Source of the DNA: Thermomicrobiales bacterium
Lineage (GTDB): Bacteria > Chloroflexota > Chloroflexia > Thermomicrobiales > UBA6265
Direction of reading: 5' to 3'
NCBI GenBank assembly: GCA_019637585.1
Contig: JAHBVL010000018.1
Location: 1-48,917 of the forward strand
DNA: 48,917 bases
Shown here: positions 8,225 through 16,678 of the stretch, one piece after another
Numbering within the stretch: position 1 is the stretch's first letter
Layout of the letters: each line of letters starts with the position of its first letter
Program-made: the position numbers and the translations under genes
The notes under the pieces: model-generated
The model's input: the letters and a program-made list of their open reading frames with translations, nothing else
What the model was told of the DNA's origin: nothing
Databases searched by the model: none

Positions 8225-9167
8225 GCTGCTGAAAGGCGTTTGGGTGGCGATGCCCACCCCCTGGCAGGCGGACGGCAACGTCGATGCGGGAGTGGTTCGC
8301 GAGCTGGTAAGTCGCTACGCCGAGGCGGGACTGCACGGCGCCTACACCACCGGCACGGATGGCGAGCTCCATGTCATGGAAGCCGGAGAGCTGGCACAGC
8401 TGGTTCCTCCCTTCGCCGAAACGGCGGTTTCCGCGGGATTGCCGGTGCAGGTCGGCTGCGGGTGGTCGCACACCGACGGGACGGTCGATCGCGTTCGCAT
8501 CGCGGCGGCTTCCGGGGTGGGCATCGTGCAGATCTCCCTGCCGTCCTGGATCCCGCTCGATGACAGCGAGCTGCTCCGGTTCTATGGCGACATCCAGGAT
8601 GCGTCGCCGGAGATGCTGCTCGTTCACTACAACATCGCCAAGTCCGGCCGCTTTCTGACCGGCAGGGACTACCGGGCCATTCTCGGTGTTGCTCCCAATC
8701 TGGCGGGAAGCAAGCACACGGGCGGGAACATGAGCGCGCTGGCCGAGATCATCGGCGCCACGCCAGAACTCGCCCACTTCGCCGTCGATAGCGACATCGT
8801 CGCTGGCTCGCTCTACGGATCGCCCGGTTTCTACAGTTTCGTGGCCAACCTCTCCCCCGCTTTCGCGCTGGAGATGATGGCCGCCTGCCAGAAAGGCGAA
8901 TGGCAAACAGCGGCTCGATACGCGAAGAGCTGGCTCAGGTTGGTGCGGACCTGGACGGCGGTGTGCCCGGAGATCAACTCCAGCTCGGCGCTGGCCAAAA
9001 TCGCCACGGCGGCGGGCGTTTTCCCGGAGATGCCGTTGTCCGTCAAACGGCCGTATACATCCGGCACGGCGCATCATGTCGCCCAGTTGCGCGAATTGAT
9101 CGATCGGGATTTTCCAGAGTTCAGGGCAGACCGCGAGATAAACGTACCCACGCAGGAGCAATCATGA
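8217..9167 (+). CDS. Dihydrodipicolinate synthase/N-acetylneuraminate lyase family protein (1)
   Basis: Class I (Schiff-base) aldolase or lyase, 316 aa, DapA/NanA fold. The Schiff-base lysine is K166 (LAGSKHTGG), the catalytic tyrosine Y138 (HYNIAKSG), and the carboxylate-binding loop is TTGTDGE rather than the usual GTTGE. The family cleaves or forms 2-oxo acids: pyruvate plus aldehyde, 5-keto-4-deoxyglucarate, neuraminate. The GTG at 8217 was chosen because GGAGG lies 8 nt upstream; the frame opens earlier inside the preceding gene. It overlaps both neighbours (8 nt and ATGA). With two Gfo/Idh proteins and a sialidase-fold protein alongside, a sugar-acid substrate is plausible but unproved. 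Confidence 0.85.
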   Translation: MRELLKGVWVAMPTPWQADGNVDAGVVRELVSRYAEAGLHGAYTTGTDGELHVMEAGELAQLVPPFAETAVSAGLPVQVGCGWSHTDGTVDRVRIAAASGVGIVQISLPSWIPLDDSELLRFYGDIQDASPEMLLVHYNIAKSGRFLTGRDYRAILGVAPNLAGSKHTGGNMSALAEIIGATPELAHFAVDSDIVAGSLYGSPGFYSFVANLSPAFALEMMAACQKGEWQTAARYAKSWLRLVRTWTAVCPEINSSSALAKIATAAGVFPEMPLSVKRPYTSGTAHHVAQLRELIDRDFPEFRADREINVPTQEQS

Positions 9168-10207
9168 CCTCGTACCGATTTGGCATTGTCGGACTCAGCT
9201 GGATCACATCCGAACCAGCCGGCGAAGCGACTCACCCAGTTCTGGGACCGGCGATGCCTCATACCCATCTGTCCGGACTGGCGCGGATTCCGGAAGCGGC
9301 CGTTGTCGCTGGGTGCGACATCAGCGCCGACGCCCGCCAGCTCTTCATCGAACGGTGGGACACGACCTGGCCGGGATTGGTGGTGTTCGACGACTACAAG
9401 CGGATGCTGGCGGAAACCGAGCTCGATATCGTCTGCGTCGCGACACCAGATCACCTGCATGGCCAGATCGTCATGGACGCCGCGGCCGCCGGGGTGAAAG
9501 GGATCTTCTGCGAAAAACCGATCTCGACCCATACCGACGAAGTCGACGAAATGATCGCCGCGCTCGACGCGCACAACGTCGTCTGCAGCGTCAACCACAC
9601 CCGGCGCTGGAATCCGACCTGGGTGGCGGCCAGGGAAGCACTGCGCACGGGCGCGATCGGCGATTTCGTCACCGTGACCGGTCGCCTGGGGGGCGAACGG
9701 GCCATGCTCTGGCGCAATCTCTCCCACGTCATCGACATGATGAACTACTTCGTCGATGCCGACCCGGAATGGGTGGTGGGCGAACTCCAGGAAGGCTTCG
9801 AGGAGTACGGTCTGCGCTACCACGGCGACGGTGGACGGGATGCAGCGCTCGAACCGGGGGCCAACGCCTATGTCGCCTGGACCAATGGCGTGAGAGGTGT
9901 CTTGCTGGGAATGAAGCGGGCCGTAGCGTCGTTGCAGGTCGACCTGATCGGTTCGACCGGTACGATTCAGGTGACCGATCAATCCGCGACGATGCAGCTC
10001 CAGACCGAACAGGGGTTGGTTTCCAGACCGATCGTGCCACGCTACTCGCGAATCGGGATGGAAGCGGCGATTGCCGATTTGATCAACGCCGTGGCGACTG
10101 GCGCGGCGCCGCAATCGCCGCCGCTGGACGCGCGACGGACGGTTTCGATCATCGACGGCATTCTGGCGTCGCAGGCGGCCGGCAACACCCGCGTTCCGGC
10201 TCCGTAG
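9164..10207 (+). CDS. Gfo/Idh/MocA-family oxidoreductase (2)
   Basis: 347 aa, Rossmann N-terminal domain (FGIVGLSW ... CVATPDHLHG) with the canonical CEKPIS motif (E117-K-P) and a C-terminal domain containing LSHVIDMMNYFV, where the His/Asp of the active site usually sit. It belongs to a different subgroup from the 7136 and 19981 proteins: the dinucleotide loop is longer (residues 10-35) and the EKP is canonical. ATG is preceded by GGAG and overlaps the previous stop (ATGA). It presumably catalyses another redox step in the same pathway. Confidence 0.88.
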   Translation: MTSYRFGIVGLSWITSEPAGEATHPVLGPAMPHTHLSGLARIPEAAVVAGCDISADARQLFIERWDTTWPGLVVFDDYKRMLAETELDIVCVATPDHLHGQIVMDAAAAGVKGIFCEKPISTHTDEVDEMIAALDAHNVVCSVNHTRRWNPTWVAAREALRTGAIGDFVTVTGRLGGERAMLWRNLSHVIDMMNYFVDADPEWVVGELQEGFEEYGLRYHGDGGRDAALEPGANAYVAWTNGVRGVLLGMKRAVASLQVDLIGSTGTIQVTDQSATMQLQTEQGLVSRPIVPRYSRIGMEAAIADLINAVATGAAPQSPPLDARRTVSIIDGILASQAAGNTRVPAP

Positions 10208-10212
10208 CGGCC

Positions 10213-11340
10213 GTGGAGATCGTCGACGCCGGGTTCATTTTCGATGCCGAAGCGACCGACCTCTCCGGCCGGTCAAATGCATTCACATCGCTGACCCGCT
10301 TGTCCAATGGATCGTATCGCGCGGCGTTTCGTTCGGCGCCAGGGAGGGACATCGCGGGCGGGCGATTGCGGATCATGGGCAGCGACGATGGCCGGGTCTG
10401 GTCGACGGTCCATCCGGGATTGACCCGTACGATCGACGGCGTCGACGGGGACATGTACGCCGGTTATTTCACCGAAAGCGAGCCGGGCGCGCTCCTGGGC
10501 GCATTTGTCTGGGTCGATCGCTCGAATCCCGAGCTCTCGTTCGTCCGTCCCGACACTGCGGGCATTCTGCCGACTCGCAACCTGCTGGCGACGTCGCACG
10601 ATGGTGGCGCGACCTGGCTTGACTGGCGGGAGGTTGATCTGGGTCCGGAGGAGGGATGCACGGTGACCGGACCGGTGTTCTCCTGGGGGGATGGGACCCT
10701 GGCGCTCCCCTACGAAACCTGGAAATCGTATGAAGACGTCTCACCCGGGTCACACACGGCTTCGTTGCGACTCACAACAGACGGAGGCTGGAGCTGGAGC
10801 GACCGAAAGATCGTGGCGGCCGATCCGGCGAGCCGTCTTTTCTACTGGGACCAGCGGATCGCGGTCGATGCCGGCAGTGGTGAAGCGGTCGCCATGTTCT
10901 GGACACACGATCGGCAGGCCGGACAGGATGTCGAGAATCACATCGCCTGGTCGTCCGGACCGGGGTTGCCCTGGTCGGCTCCCCAGCCGGCCGGCTGGCG
11001 CGGCCAACATTGCCAGCCTCTCTGGCTGGGCGGTTCCAGGCTGCTCGCAGTCTATGTCGAGCGCGACAGTCCAGGCGGCATTGCCGTCCGGTTGAGCCCC
11101 GATTTCGGCCGGACCTGGCCCCGCGACGACTATCTGCGCGTCTACGACCATGCCGCCACGGCGACCCGCTCCTCGGATGGTTTCGAAGCGTTCTGGCAGG
11201 AGATGATGACCTGGCAATTCGGGCATCCTCGTGCGGTTCTGAATCCCGACGGTACGGTCCTGATCGCCTGGTACGCCGGTGACGCCAGCGCCACCAGCAT
11301 GCATTGGGCACGAGTGGCAATGCGGAGCGGCGCGCTATGA
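10213..11340 (+). CDS. Sialidase/BNR-repeat family protein
   Basis: 375-aa six-bladed beta-propeller candidate. Four Asp-box repeats (S/T-x-D-x-G-x-x-W) are visible: SDDGRVW (57-63), SHDGGATW (128-135), TTDGGWSW (188-195) and SPDFGRTW (295-302). These are the hallmark of exo-sialidase folds. There is no signal peptide, so unlike most bacterial sialidases it should be cytosolic. Asp boxes are structural, so they do not prove glycosidase activity. GTG 10213 lies 5 nt after the preceding stop with no clear ribosome site of its own, suggesting coupled translation. Its stop overlaps the following ATG. Confidence 0.75.
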   Translation: MEIVDAGFIFDAEATDLSGRSNAFTSLTRLSNGSYRAAFRSAPGRDIAGGRLRIMGSDDGRVWSTVHPGLTRTIDGVDGDMYAGYFTESEPGALLGAFVWVDRSNPELSFVRPDTAGILPTRNLLATSHDGGATWLDWREVDLGPEEGCTVTGPVFSWGDGTLALPYETWKSYEDVSPGSHTASLRLTTDGGWSWSDRKIVAADPASRLFYWDQRIAVDAGSGEAVAMFWTHDRQAGQDVENHIAWSSGPGLPWSAPQPAGWRGQHCQPLWLGGSRLLAVYVERDSPGGIAVRLSPDFGRTWPRDDYLRVYDHAATATRSSDGFEAFWQEMMTWQFGHPRAVLNPDGTVLIAWYAGDASATSMHWARVAMRSGAL

Positions 11341-12938
11341 GCGGTTTGATCGACATCAACACCAGCTACGGCGGCCGCGAGTCTATTCAGGAATTCAGCG
11401 CGGCGTCGTTGATTGCGGAGCTCGATCGGACACCCTGCTCGCTGGCATTTGTCAGCTCGAATGAGGGCGTATTCGATCAGCGGCGAGCCAATGCCGATCT
11501 GCGCCGCTTCTGCGCGGGGGATGAGCGACTCCTGCCAGCCGCGTCGATTCACCCCCGTGACACCTTCGTCTGGGAGGACGAGATCAGGAGCAATCTCGAG
11601 GCCGGGGTACGCCTTTTTCGCATCGATCCCGACCGGGCCGGCTGGCCGGTCGATTCGGTGTTGATGGAGAAGATCGTCGACCGCTTAGCCGGCACCGGAG
11701 CGGCGCTCCTGGTCAACGCCACGACGCCGGGATTGCCGTCCAGAGTGGCCGAGCGAACGGTTCCGGCCGGTATCCCGGTGATCTTCACCGAAGCGCGCTA
11801 CTTCCCGCTGACCGAGCTGATTCCCCTGGTGCAGCGCTATGACGGCGTCTACATCGAAACCAGCCGGCTGACCAGCCCGGGCGGCATTGCGCTTTGTGTT
11901 GCCGAGATCGGCGCCGGCCGGCTGCTCTATGGATCGGGGACATGCCGGTATCCCGCCCGGATTGCCTGGCAGATGCTCGAGCGCGCGGAGATCAGCGACG
12001 ACGAACGCTCGGCTATCGCCTGGAGAAACGCGGCGTCACTGCTGGGACTCAATCCCCTCGTCTCCCCTGCCCCAGAGGTCGATGGAGCGGGCGAAGCGCG
12101 ACAAACGGCATCCGATGCCACTAATGATATCGGTATTGCGGCGTCCCGGCCCTTTGCGCCAGCGATCGACGTCCATCTGCACGACAAGTTTCCGGGTGCG
12201 CCCTTCGCTCCGTTCGACGCCAAGGCGTACGAGCGGGAGCTCGAACGATGCGGCGTGGTGGCCGGGGTCAGCTCATCGGCCACGGCGATCTTTCACGACC
12301 TGAGCGCGGGCAATGATGAAAACGCCGCATTGGTCGACGCCGTGCCGCGCTTGAAGGGATATGTCGTGGTCGATCCGCGATATCCCGGGGCATCACTGGC
12401 CGAGCTCGACCGCCTGGATGGTGACGACCGCTGGATCGGCGTCAAGGTGCATTGCGCACACGCTCGCACTGCCACCGGCTCGCGAGCGATGGCCAACCTG
12501 ATGGCTGCCGTCGCCGAACGGGGGAAACCGATTCTCGTGCATCCGCTGGGCGATGACTGGCCAGAGGCGCTTAGCGCATTGGCCAGGACGCATCCCCGCC
12601 TGCCGATCATTGCCGCCCACAGCGGATATGGCGACGCTCCCCACCCTACCCACGATGCCGCGCTCCGGGTTGCCCAGGAGCCGAACATCGTCATCGAGTT
12701 CTGCAGCACCTATCTGGCAGCCGGGGCCATCCGCCGGGGGATCGAAGCGGTCGGCGTCGAACGGGTGTTGTTCGGCAGCGACTTTCCGCTGATCTCCCTC
12801 GAGTACATGCGGATCGCGTATGAGGAAGCCGAGCTCACTCCCGGGGAAGAGCGGCTCATTCTGATCGAGAACGCCCTCCGGCTCTTTCCGGAGCTGGCAA
12901 CGGTCGTGGTGAAAGGGGGAGCGGGGACTGGCGATTGA
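11337..12938 (+). CDS. Bipartite amidohydrolase (two amidohydrolase_2 domains, first one degenerate)
   Basis: 533 aa, about twice the usual length of this TIM-barrel family. The C-terminal half (about 275-533) keeps the metal site: DVHLH (H280, H282), VHPLGD (H402), AAHSG (H428) and FGSDFP (D482). The N-terminal half (1-240) has the same architecture (start strand, LYGSGTCRYP near its end, NAASLLGL helix) but DVHLH has become DINTS and GSDFP has become GSGTC, so the metal ligands are lost. A linker of roughly 35 residues joins them. The best reading is an internal duplication with a non-catalytic N-terminal half that may serve in dimerisation or substrate binding. The family includes decarboxylases and lactonases. 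It is coupled to the sialidase-like gene. Confidence 0.8.
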   Translation: MSGLIDINTSYGGRESIQEFSAASLIAELDRTPCSLAFVSSNEGVFDQRRANADLRRFCAGDERLLPAASIHPRDTFVWEDEIRSNLEAGVRLFRIDPDRAGWPVDSVLMEKIVDRLAGTGAALLVNATTPGLPSRVAERTVPAGIPVIFTEARYFPLTELIPLVQRYDGVYIETSRLTSPGGIALCVAEIGAGRLLYGSGTCRYPARIAWQMLERAEISDDERSAIAWRNAASLLGLNPLVSPAPEVDGAGEARQTASDATNDIGIAASRPFAPAIDVHLHDKFPGAPFAPFDAKAYERELERCGVVAGVSSSATAIFHDLSAGNDENAALVDAVPRLKGYVVVDPRYPGASLAELDRLDGDDRWIGVKVHCAHARTATGSRAMANLMAAVAERGKPILVHPLGDDWPEALSALARTHPRLPIIAAHSGYGDAPHPTHDAALRVAQEPNIVIEFCSTYLAAGAIRRGIEAVGVERVLFGSDFPLISLEYMRIAYEEAELTPGEERLILIENALRLFPELATVVVKGGAGTGD

Positions 12939-12998
12939 TGTCATGAAACGGGTGGGAGGCGCTCACCGGTCGGTTCGTGAACGAAAAGGGGGATAGCA

Positions 12999-13760
12999 AT
13001 GAACATCACCAATACGGCGAAACAGAAGATGCTCCGGGGAGAACCGGCGTTTGGCTGGGCGCTGGGTCTCGGGTCGGCTCTGGCCGCCGAACGGATGGCG
13101 GCCACGGGCATCGATTTCGTGATGATCGATGGACAGCACGGATCGTGGGGCACCGACGCCATGATCCCCGCTTTCATGGCCATCGCCGCCGGCGGCGCAA
13201 CGCCAATGGCTCGCGTGCCGAGCAACGACTACACCCGGATCGGCAAGCTGCTCGACGAGGGAGCGCTGGGCATCATCGTCCCGATGGTCCACACCGCCGA
13301 CGATGCCAAACGCGCTGCCGATGCCTGCCGGTTTCCGCCGGTTGGCGCCCGGTCGTGGGGCTGGGGCCGGGTCGGCGTCTATGGCGACGACTATCCGCGT
13401 GTCGTGAATGATGAAATCTTTCTCGCCGTGCAGATCGAAAGCGCTGAAGCGGTCAAGAACGCGGAAGCGATCCTGGGCACGGAAGGGGTCGACGGCTGCT
13501 GGATCGGCCCATCCGACCTCCAGTTGTCCATGGGCCACTCGCCCTGGTCGCCCGGCGGGCTCAAAGCGCTCGACGCTGCACTGGTGGAGATCGAAGCCGC
13601 GGCGAAGGCCACCGGCAAGATTCTTGGCTTCGCCTCGAACGGCCCGGAGCATTCCGTCGAGCTGGCTGGCAGGGGATACCGCTTCCTCACCTCAGGGAGC
13701 GATATCGGCTTCATGCTCTCCGGAGCGGCGGCCGGTTTGAAGGTCCTGAGGGGCGCCTGA
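12999..13760 (+). CDS. HpcH/HpaI-family aldolase
   Basis: Class II, metal-dependent aldolase of 253 aa. The general base H47 is in MIDGQHGSW, the metal ligands are the Glu of AVQIES and the Asp of IGPSDL, and the conserved FLTSGSD ends the barrel. Relatives split 2-keto-3-deoxy sugar acids or 4-hydroxy-2-oxo acids into pyruvate and an aldehyde. The ATG follows AAGGGGGA by 6 nt. It is separated by 60 nt from the amidohydrolase and has no promoter of its own that I can see, so it is probably the last gene of the first operon. Confidence 0.9.
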   Translation: MNITNTAKQKMLRGEPAFGWALGLGSALAAERMAATGIDFVMIDGQHGSWGTDAMIPAFMAIAAGGATPMARVPSNDYTRIGKLLDEGALGIIVPMVHTADDAKRAADACRFPPVGARSWGWGRVGVYGDDYPRVVNDEIFLAVQIESAEAVKNAEAILGTEGVDGCWIGPSDLQLSMGHSPWSPGGLKALDAALVEIEAAAKATGKILGFASNGPEHSVELAGRGYRFLTSGSDIGFMLSGAAAGLKVLRGA

Positions 13761-13767
13761 CCACGTT

Positions 13768-13842
13768 TGTGCAGAATCTCACGGGCAATTTGAAATCCCC
13801 TCGACAGACAGGTACCATGGAGATGTAAGACAACTCTGCACA
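13768..13842. promoter_or_regulatory. Promoter of the second importer operon flanked by an inverted repeat
   Basis: TTGAAA (13790-13795), a 17-bp spacer and TACCAT (13813-13818, 4 of 6) form a plausible sigma-70 promoter. It is bracketed by an exact 8-bp inverted pair, TGTGCAGA at 13768-13775 and TCTGCACA at 13835-13842, 67 bp apart centre to centre. Such a pair could be two half-operators for a looping repressor; an 8-bp match may also be chance. Confidence 0.4.
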
Positions 13843-13943
13843 TCGCGTTTCGTCGAAGAATGCCTCGGGGCGAACCCCAAGGACACACTGGTGTTATCGG
13901 CGAAATGCGCAGAGCGGATCGCGAAAGGAGGAGCCAGGACGCA

Positions 13944-14030
13944 ATGGTGGTGAGTACGGGAGCGGCGTTCGCCTTCTTCCGTGCGCCTGGGAATGCAGTC
14001 TTCTGGAATTCACAAAGGAGAGAAATTTGA
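13944..14030 (+). CDS. Possible 28-aa leader peptide of the second importer operon
   Basis: A small frame starts at ATG 13944, 12 nt after a strong AAAGGAGG (13924-13931), and codes MVVSTGAAFAFFR...SQRREI. Its TGA (14028-14030) overlaps the TTG start of the binding-protein gene (14027-14029) by two bases, the geometry of translational coupling. I recognise no family. The leader RNA upstream also has a small GGGG-CGAA-CCCC hairpin near 13866-13877. Coding status is uncertain; the same ribosome site could be accidental. Confidence 0.35.
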   Translation: MVVSTGAAFAFFRAPGNAVFWNSQRREI

Positions 14031-15622
14031 CCAGACGCAATCGATTTCGAAAGCCACTGCTCTTCCTGGGCATGCTGGCCCTCGTCGCCTCGATCATGGC
14101 GCCCTCGCTCGCTTTGGCTCAGGAGAATTCCGGGTCTGGCGGCGGCATCATGGTCGGCGGTTTCGACGTTGGACCGGGCGGCGCTCCTGAGCAGTTCAAT
14201 CCATTGCAGGCGGGAGCCGGATTCACCTGGTTCGAAAAATACTTCTCCAAGCTCATGCTCTACGATCCACAGTTCACCGCCATCCAGGGCGAACTGGCCG
14301 AGTCGTGGGAGATCAACGAAGACGCCACCGTCTACACCATTCACGTTCGCGAAGGCGTGACATGGCACGATGGCGAGCCATTCACCGCCGAGGACGTCAA
14401 GTTCACCATCGAGTTCGCCGCTCATCCGGACAGCGCCAGCTATATCGGCGCCAAGTTCGCCAGCGTCGAGTCGATCGAGACACCGGACGACCTGACCGCG
14501 GTCATCACGCTTACTGCTCCGAATGCGACATTGCTCGACGCCTTCACCTTCCTGGTGATGCTGCCGCAGCACGCGCTGCAGGACATCACGCCGGCCGAGA
14601 TGGTCGAATCTGACTGGTGGCGAACCAATCCGATCGGCACTGGTCCGTTCAAATGGAAGGCATACGAACCGGGACAGTATGTCGAGCTCGAAGCGTACGA
14701 GGACTACTGGCGGGGACGGCCGGCGCTCGACGGCATCATCAACCGGTACTTCCCGGAAGCGGGCAGCTCGGTGATCGCGCTCCGCGCGGGTGACATCTCC
14801 TTCACCTACCTGACCACCGACGAAGCGCTCGACCTGCAGGGCGATGAGAACTTTACCGTTCTGGAAGGACCGTCGCTGGTGGTCAACGCCTTCGGCTTCG
14901 ACCTCACCGACGAGCGGTTCCAGGACGCCCGGGTTCGCCAGGCGTTCGCCTATGCGCTCGACCGCCAGATCATGATCGAGCAGCTCTTCCAGGGCACTGC
15001 CGAAGCGGTTCCGTGCGCGTACTTGTTGCCGCAGTTCATTCCAGCTGAGGTCAACATGTATGAGTACGACGTCGCCATGGCCCAGTCTCTGCTGGCCGAG
15101 TCGGGTATCGACACCAGCCAGCCGATCGAGATCGTGACCTACTACTCCGACCAGCTCTCGCAGGACGTCCTGGTCACCGTTCAGCAGTTCCTGGCTGACG
15201 CTGGTCTGACGATCACGCTGCGGACGACCGATACCCCGGGCACCTACAACGAGGTCGTTGCCGACCCCGCCCAGTGGGATATCGCCTACTTCGGCGCGGC
15301 GAATGGCCCCGATCCGGATGTTATGTCGACACACTTCCAGTCGAAGGAGTCGAATCCGTCGGTGATCAATCGCTCCGGCATCGCCAACCCCGATCTCGAC
15401 GCCCTCTTCAAGCAGGGCCGGGAAACGGTCGATCCGACTGCCCGGGCAGAGGTCTACCAGCAGATTTGCTCGATCATGAACACCGAGCTCTACTGGGTGC
15501 CGATGTGGGTGACCACGCGCTTTGGCGGCGTTTCCAATGGGGTGGAGAACTTCATCTGGGTTCCCGCTCCGGGCGGTGGACGCTACTACGACGCAGCTGA
15601 GACGTGGAGTCTGGCTGCCTGA
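14027..15622 (+). CDS. ABC importer substrate-binding protein, peptide/nickel family 5 (copy 2)
   Basis: 531-aa solute receptor (SBP_bac_5). It has a Sec-type signal peptide: basic start TRRNRFRK, a hydrophobic core, and likely cleavage after SLALA before QENS. Family landmarks are VTWHDGEPFTAEDVKFTI, NPIGTGPFKWK, DARVRQAFAYALDRQ and a C-terminal YWVPMWVTTRFGG. The TTG start is supported by AAAGGAG 6 nt upstream. It differs from the first copy, which has a Tat leader, so the two receptors use different export routes. The permeases follow after a strong hairpin; no ATPase is present. Confidence 0.92.
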   Translation: MTRRNRFRKPLLFLGMLALVASIMAPSLALAQENSGSGGGIMVGGFDVGPGGAPEQFNPLQAGAGFTWFEKYFSKLMLYDPQFTAIQGELAESWEINEDATVYTIHVREGVTWHDGEPFTAEDVKFTIEFAAHPDSASYIGAKFASVESIETPDDLTAVITLTAPNATLLDAFTFLVMLPQHALQDITPAEMVESDWWRTNPIGTGPFKWKAYEPGQYVELEAYEDYWRGRPALDGIINRYFPEAGSSVIALRAGDISFTYLTTDEALDLQGDENFTVLEGPSLVVNAFGFDLTDERFQDARVRQAFAYALDRQIMIEQLFQGTAEAVPCAYLLPQFIPAEVNMYEYDVAMAQSLLAESGIDTSQPIEIVTYYSDQLSQDVLVTVQQFLADAGLTITLRTTDTPGTYNEVVADPAQWDIAYFGAANGPDPDVMSTHFQSKESNPSVINRSGIANPDLDALFKQGRETVDPTARAEVYQQICSIMNTELYWVPMWVTTRFGGVSNGVENFIWVPAPGGGRYYDAAETWSLAA

Positions 15623-15635
15623 TCTTCGAATTCGT

Positions 15636-15665
15636 TGTCTGGACCAGCGCCTGCTGGTCCAGACA
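15636..15665. other. Stem-loop between second binding protein and its permease
   Basis: TGTCTGGACCAGC-GCCT-GCTGGTCCAGACA is a perfect 13-bp stem with a 4-nt loop, starting 13 nt after the binding-protein stop. There is no U-run directly after it. It repeats the arrangement of the first importer with a different sequence, so the position rather than the sequence is conserved. Confidence 0.8.
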
Positions 15666-15721
15666 GCTCCGCGAACTCTTTTCAGTGTTGTGCAAGCGTA
15701 TCGTGCGCCGGGTGAGGGGTT

Positions 15722-16678
15722 ATGGGTCGATACATTATCCGGCGGCTCATTATCTCGATTCCTCTGTTGATCGCTATCTCCTTTTTCGTGTTCACACTCC
15801 TCCAGTTCACCCCTGGCGATCCCGTCGACGCCTACCTTCCCCCCGATGCGCTCATCTCGCCTGAACAGAAAGAAGCGATTCGGAGCCAGATGGGCCTCGA
15901 CCGTCCTTTCCTGGTGCGGTATGGCTACTGGGCGAAGGAAGCGGTGCAGGGAAATCTGGGCTTTCGGCTCATCTCCAAGGAACCGGTGACCGATGCCATC
16001 GCGTCGCGCGTTGGCGCCACCCTGCTCCTGATGGGCACGGCGATGTCGATCGGCATTCTGCTCGGCATCTTCTTCGGCGTCGTGGCGGCGGTGAAGCAAT
16101 ACTCCATTCTCGACGGCATGTTGACCATCCTGGCGTTTCTGGGACTCTCGATGCCGGTTTATCTGGCCGGATTGCTTGGACTCTATTTCTTCTCCCTCAA
16201 ATTCGACTGGTTCCCTTCAGGTGGATACTCGACCCCAGGACAACCCTTCTCGATCACCGACAGGCTGCACCACCTGATCCTGCCGGCGTCGATCATCGCG
16301 GTGAACTACATCGCGTCGATCATGCGCTACACGCGAGCGGCGATGCTCGATGTGCTGGGTCAGGACTACGTCCGGACCGCCCGGGCCAAGGGGCTGAAAG
16401 AGTCGCTGGTGATCGGCAGACATGCGCTGCGCAATGCGCTGATTCCGATTGTGACGATCGTCGGAACCTATCTGCAGTTCCTGCTCGGTGGCGCGGTTTT
16501 CATCGAATCGATCTTTGGCTGGCCCGGTCTGGGGCGGCTCTTTCTCGAGGGAGTCGGGCAGCGCGACTATCCGTTGATTATGGGATTGACCCTGATTCTG
16601 GCCGTTCTGATTTTGATCGCCAACCTGATCACCGATGTCGTCTACGCATTTGTCGACCCGAGGATTCGCTATGACTGA
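15722..16678 (+). CDS. ABC importer permease, DppB type (copy 2)
   Basis: 318-aa membrane permease. It has the N-terminal helix YIIRRLIISIPLLIAISFFV, then FTPGDPVDAYLPPDA, six predicted membrane segments and the EAA loop RTARAKGLKESLVIGRHALR. The ATG at 15722 is preceded by GAGGGG. Its last 8 nt overlap the next gene. It is clearly paralogous to the protein at 3682-4638 (identical length, same landmarks). Confidence 0.93.
   Translation: MGRYIIRRLIISIPLLIAISFFVFTLLQFTPGDPVDAYLPPDALISPEQKEAIRSQMGLDRPFLVRYGYWAKEAVQGNLGFRLISKEPVTDAIASRVGATLLLMGTAMSIGILLGIFFGVVAAVKQYSILDGMLTILAFLGLSMPVYLAGLLGLYFFSLKFDWFPSGGYSTPGQPFSITDRLHHLILPASIIAVNYIASIMRYTRAAMLDVLGQDYVRTARAKGLKESLVIGRHALRNALIPIVTIVGTYLQFLLGGAVFIESIFGWPGLGRLFLEGVGQRDYPLIMGLTLILAVLILIANLITDVVYAFVDPRIRYD

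Noticed and set aside
13391-16099. 902-codon minus-strand frame
   Set aside because: It is a mirror frame across the aldolase, receptor and permease genes, all of which have strong family motifs on the plus strand; it even crosses gene boundaries and a promoter.
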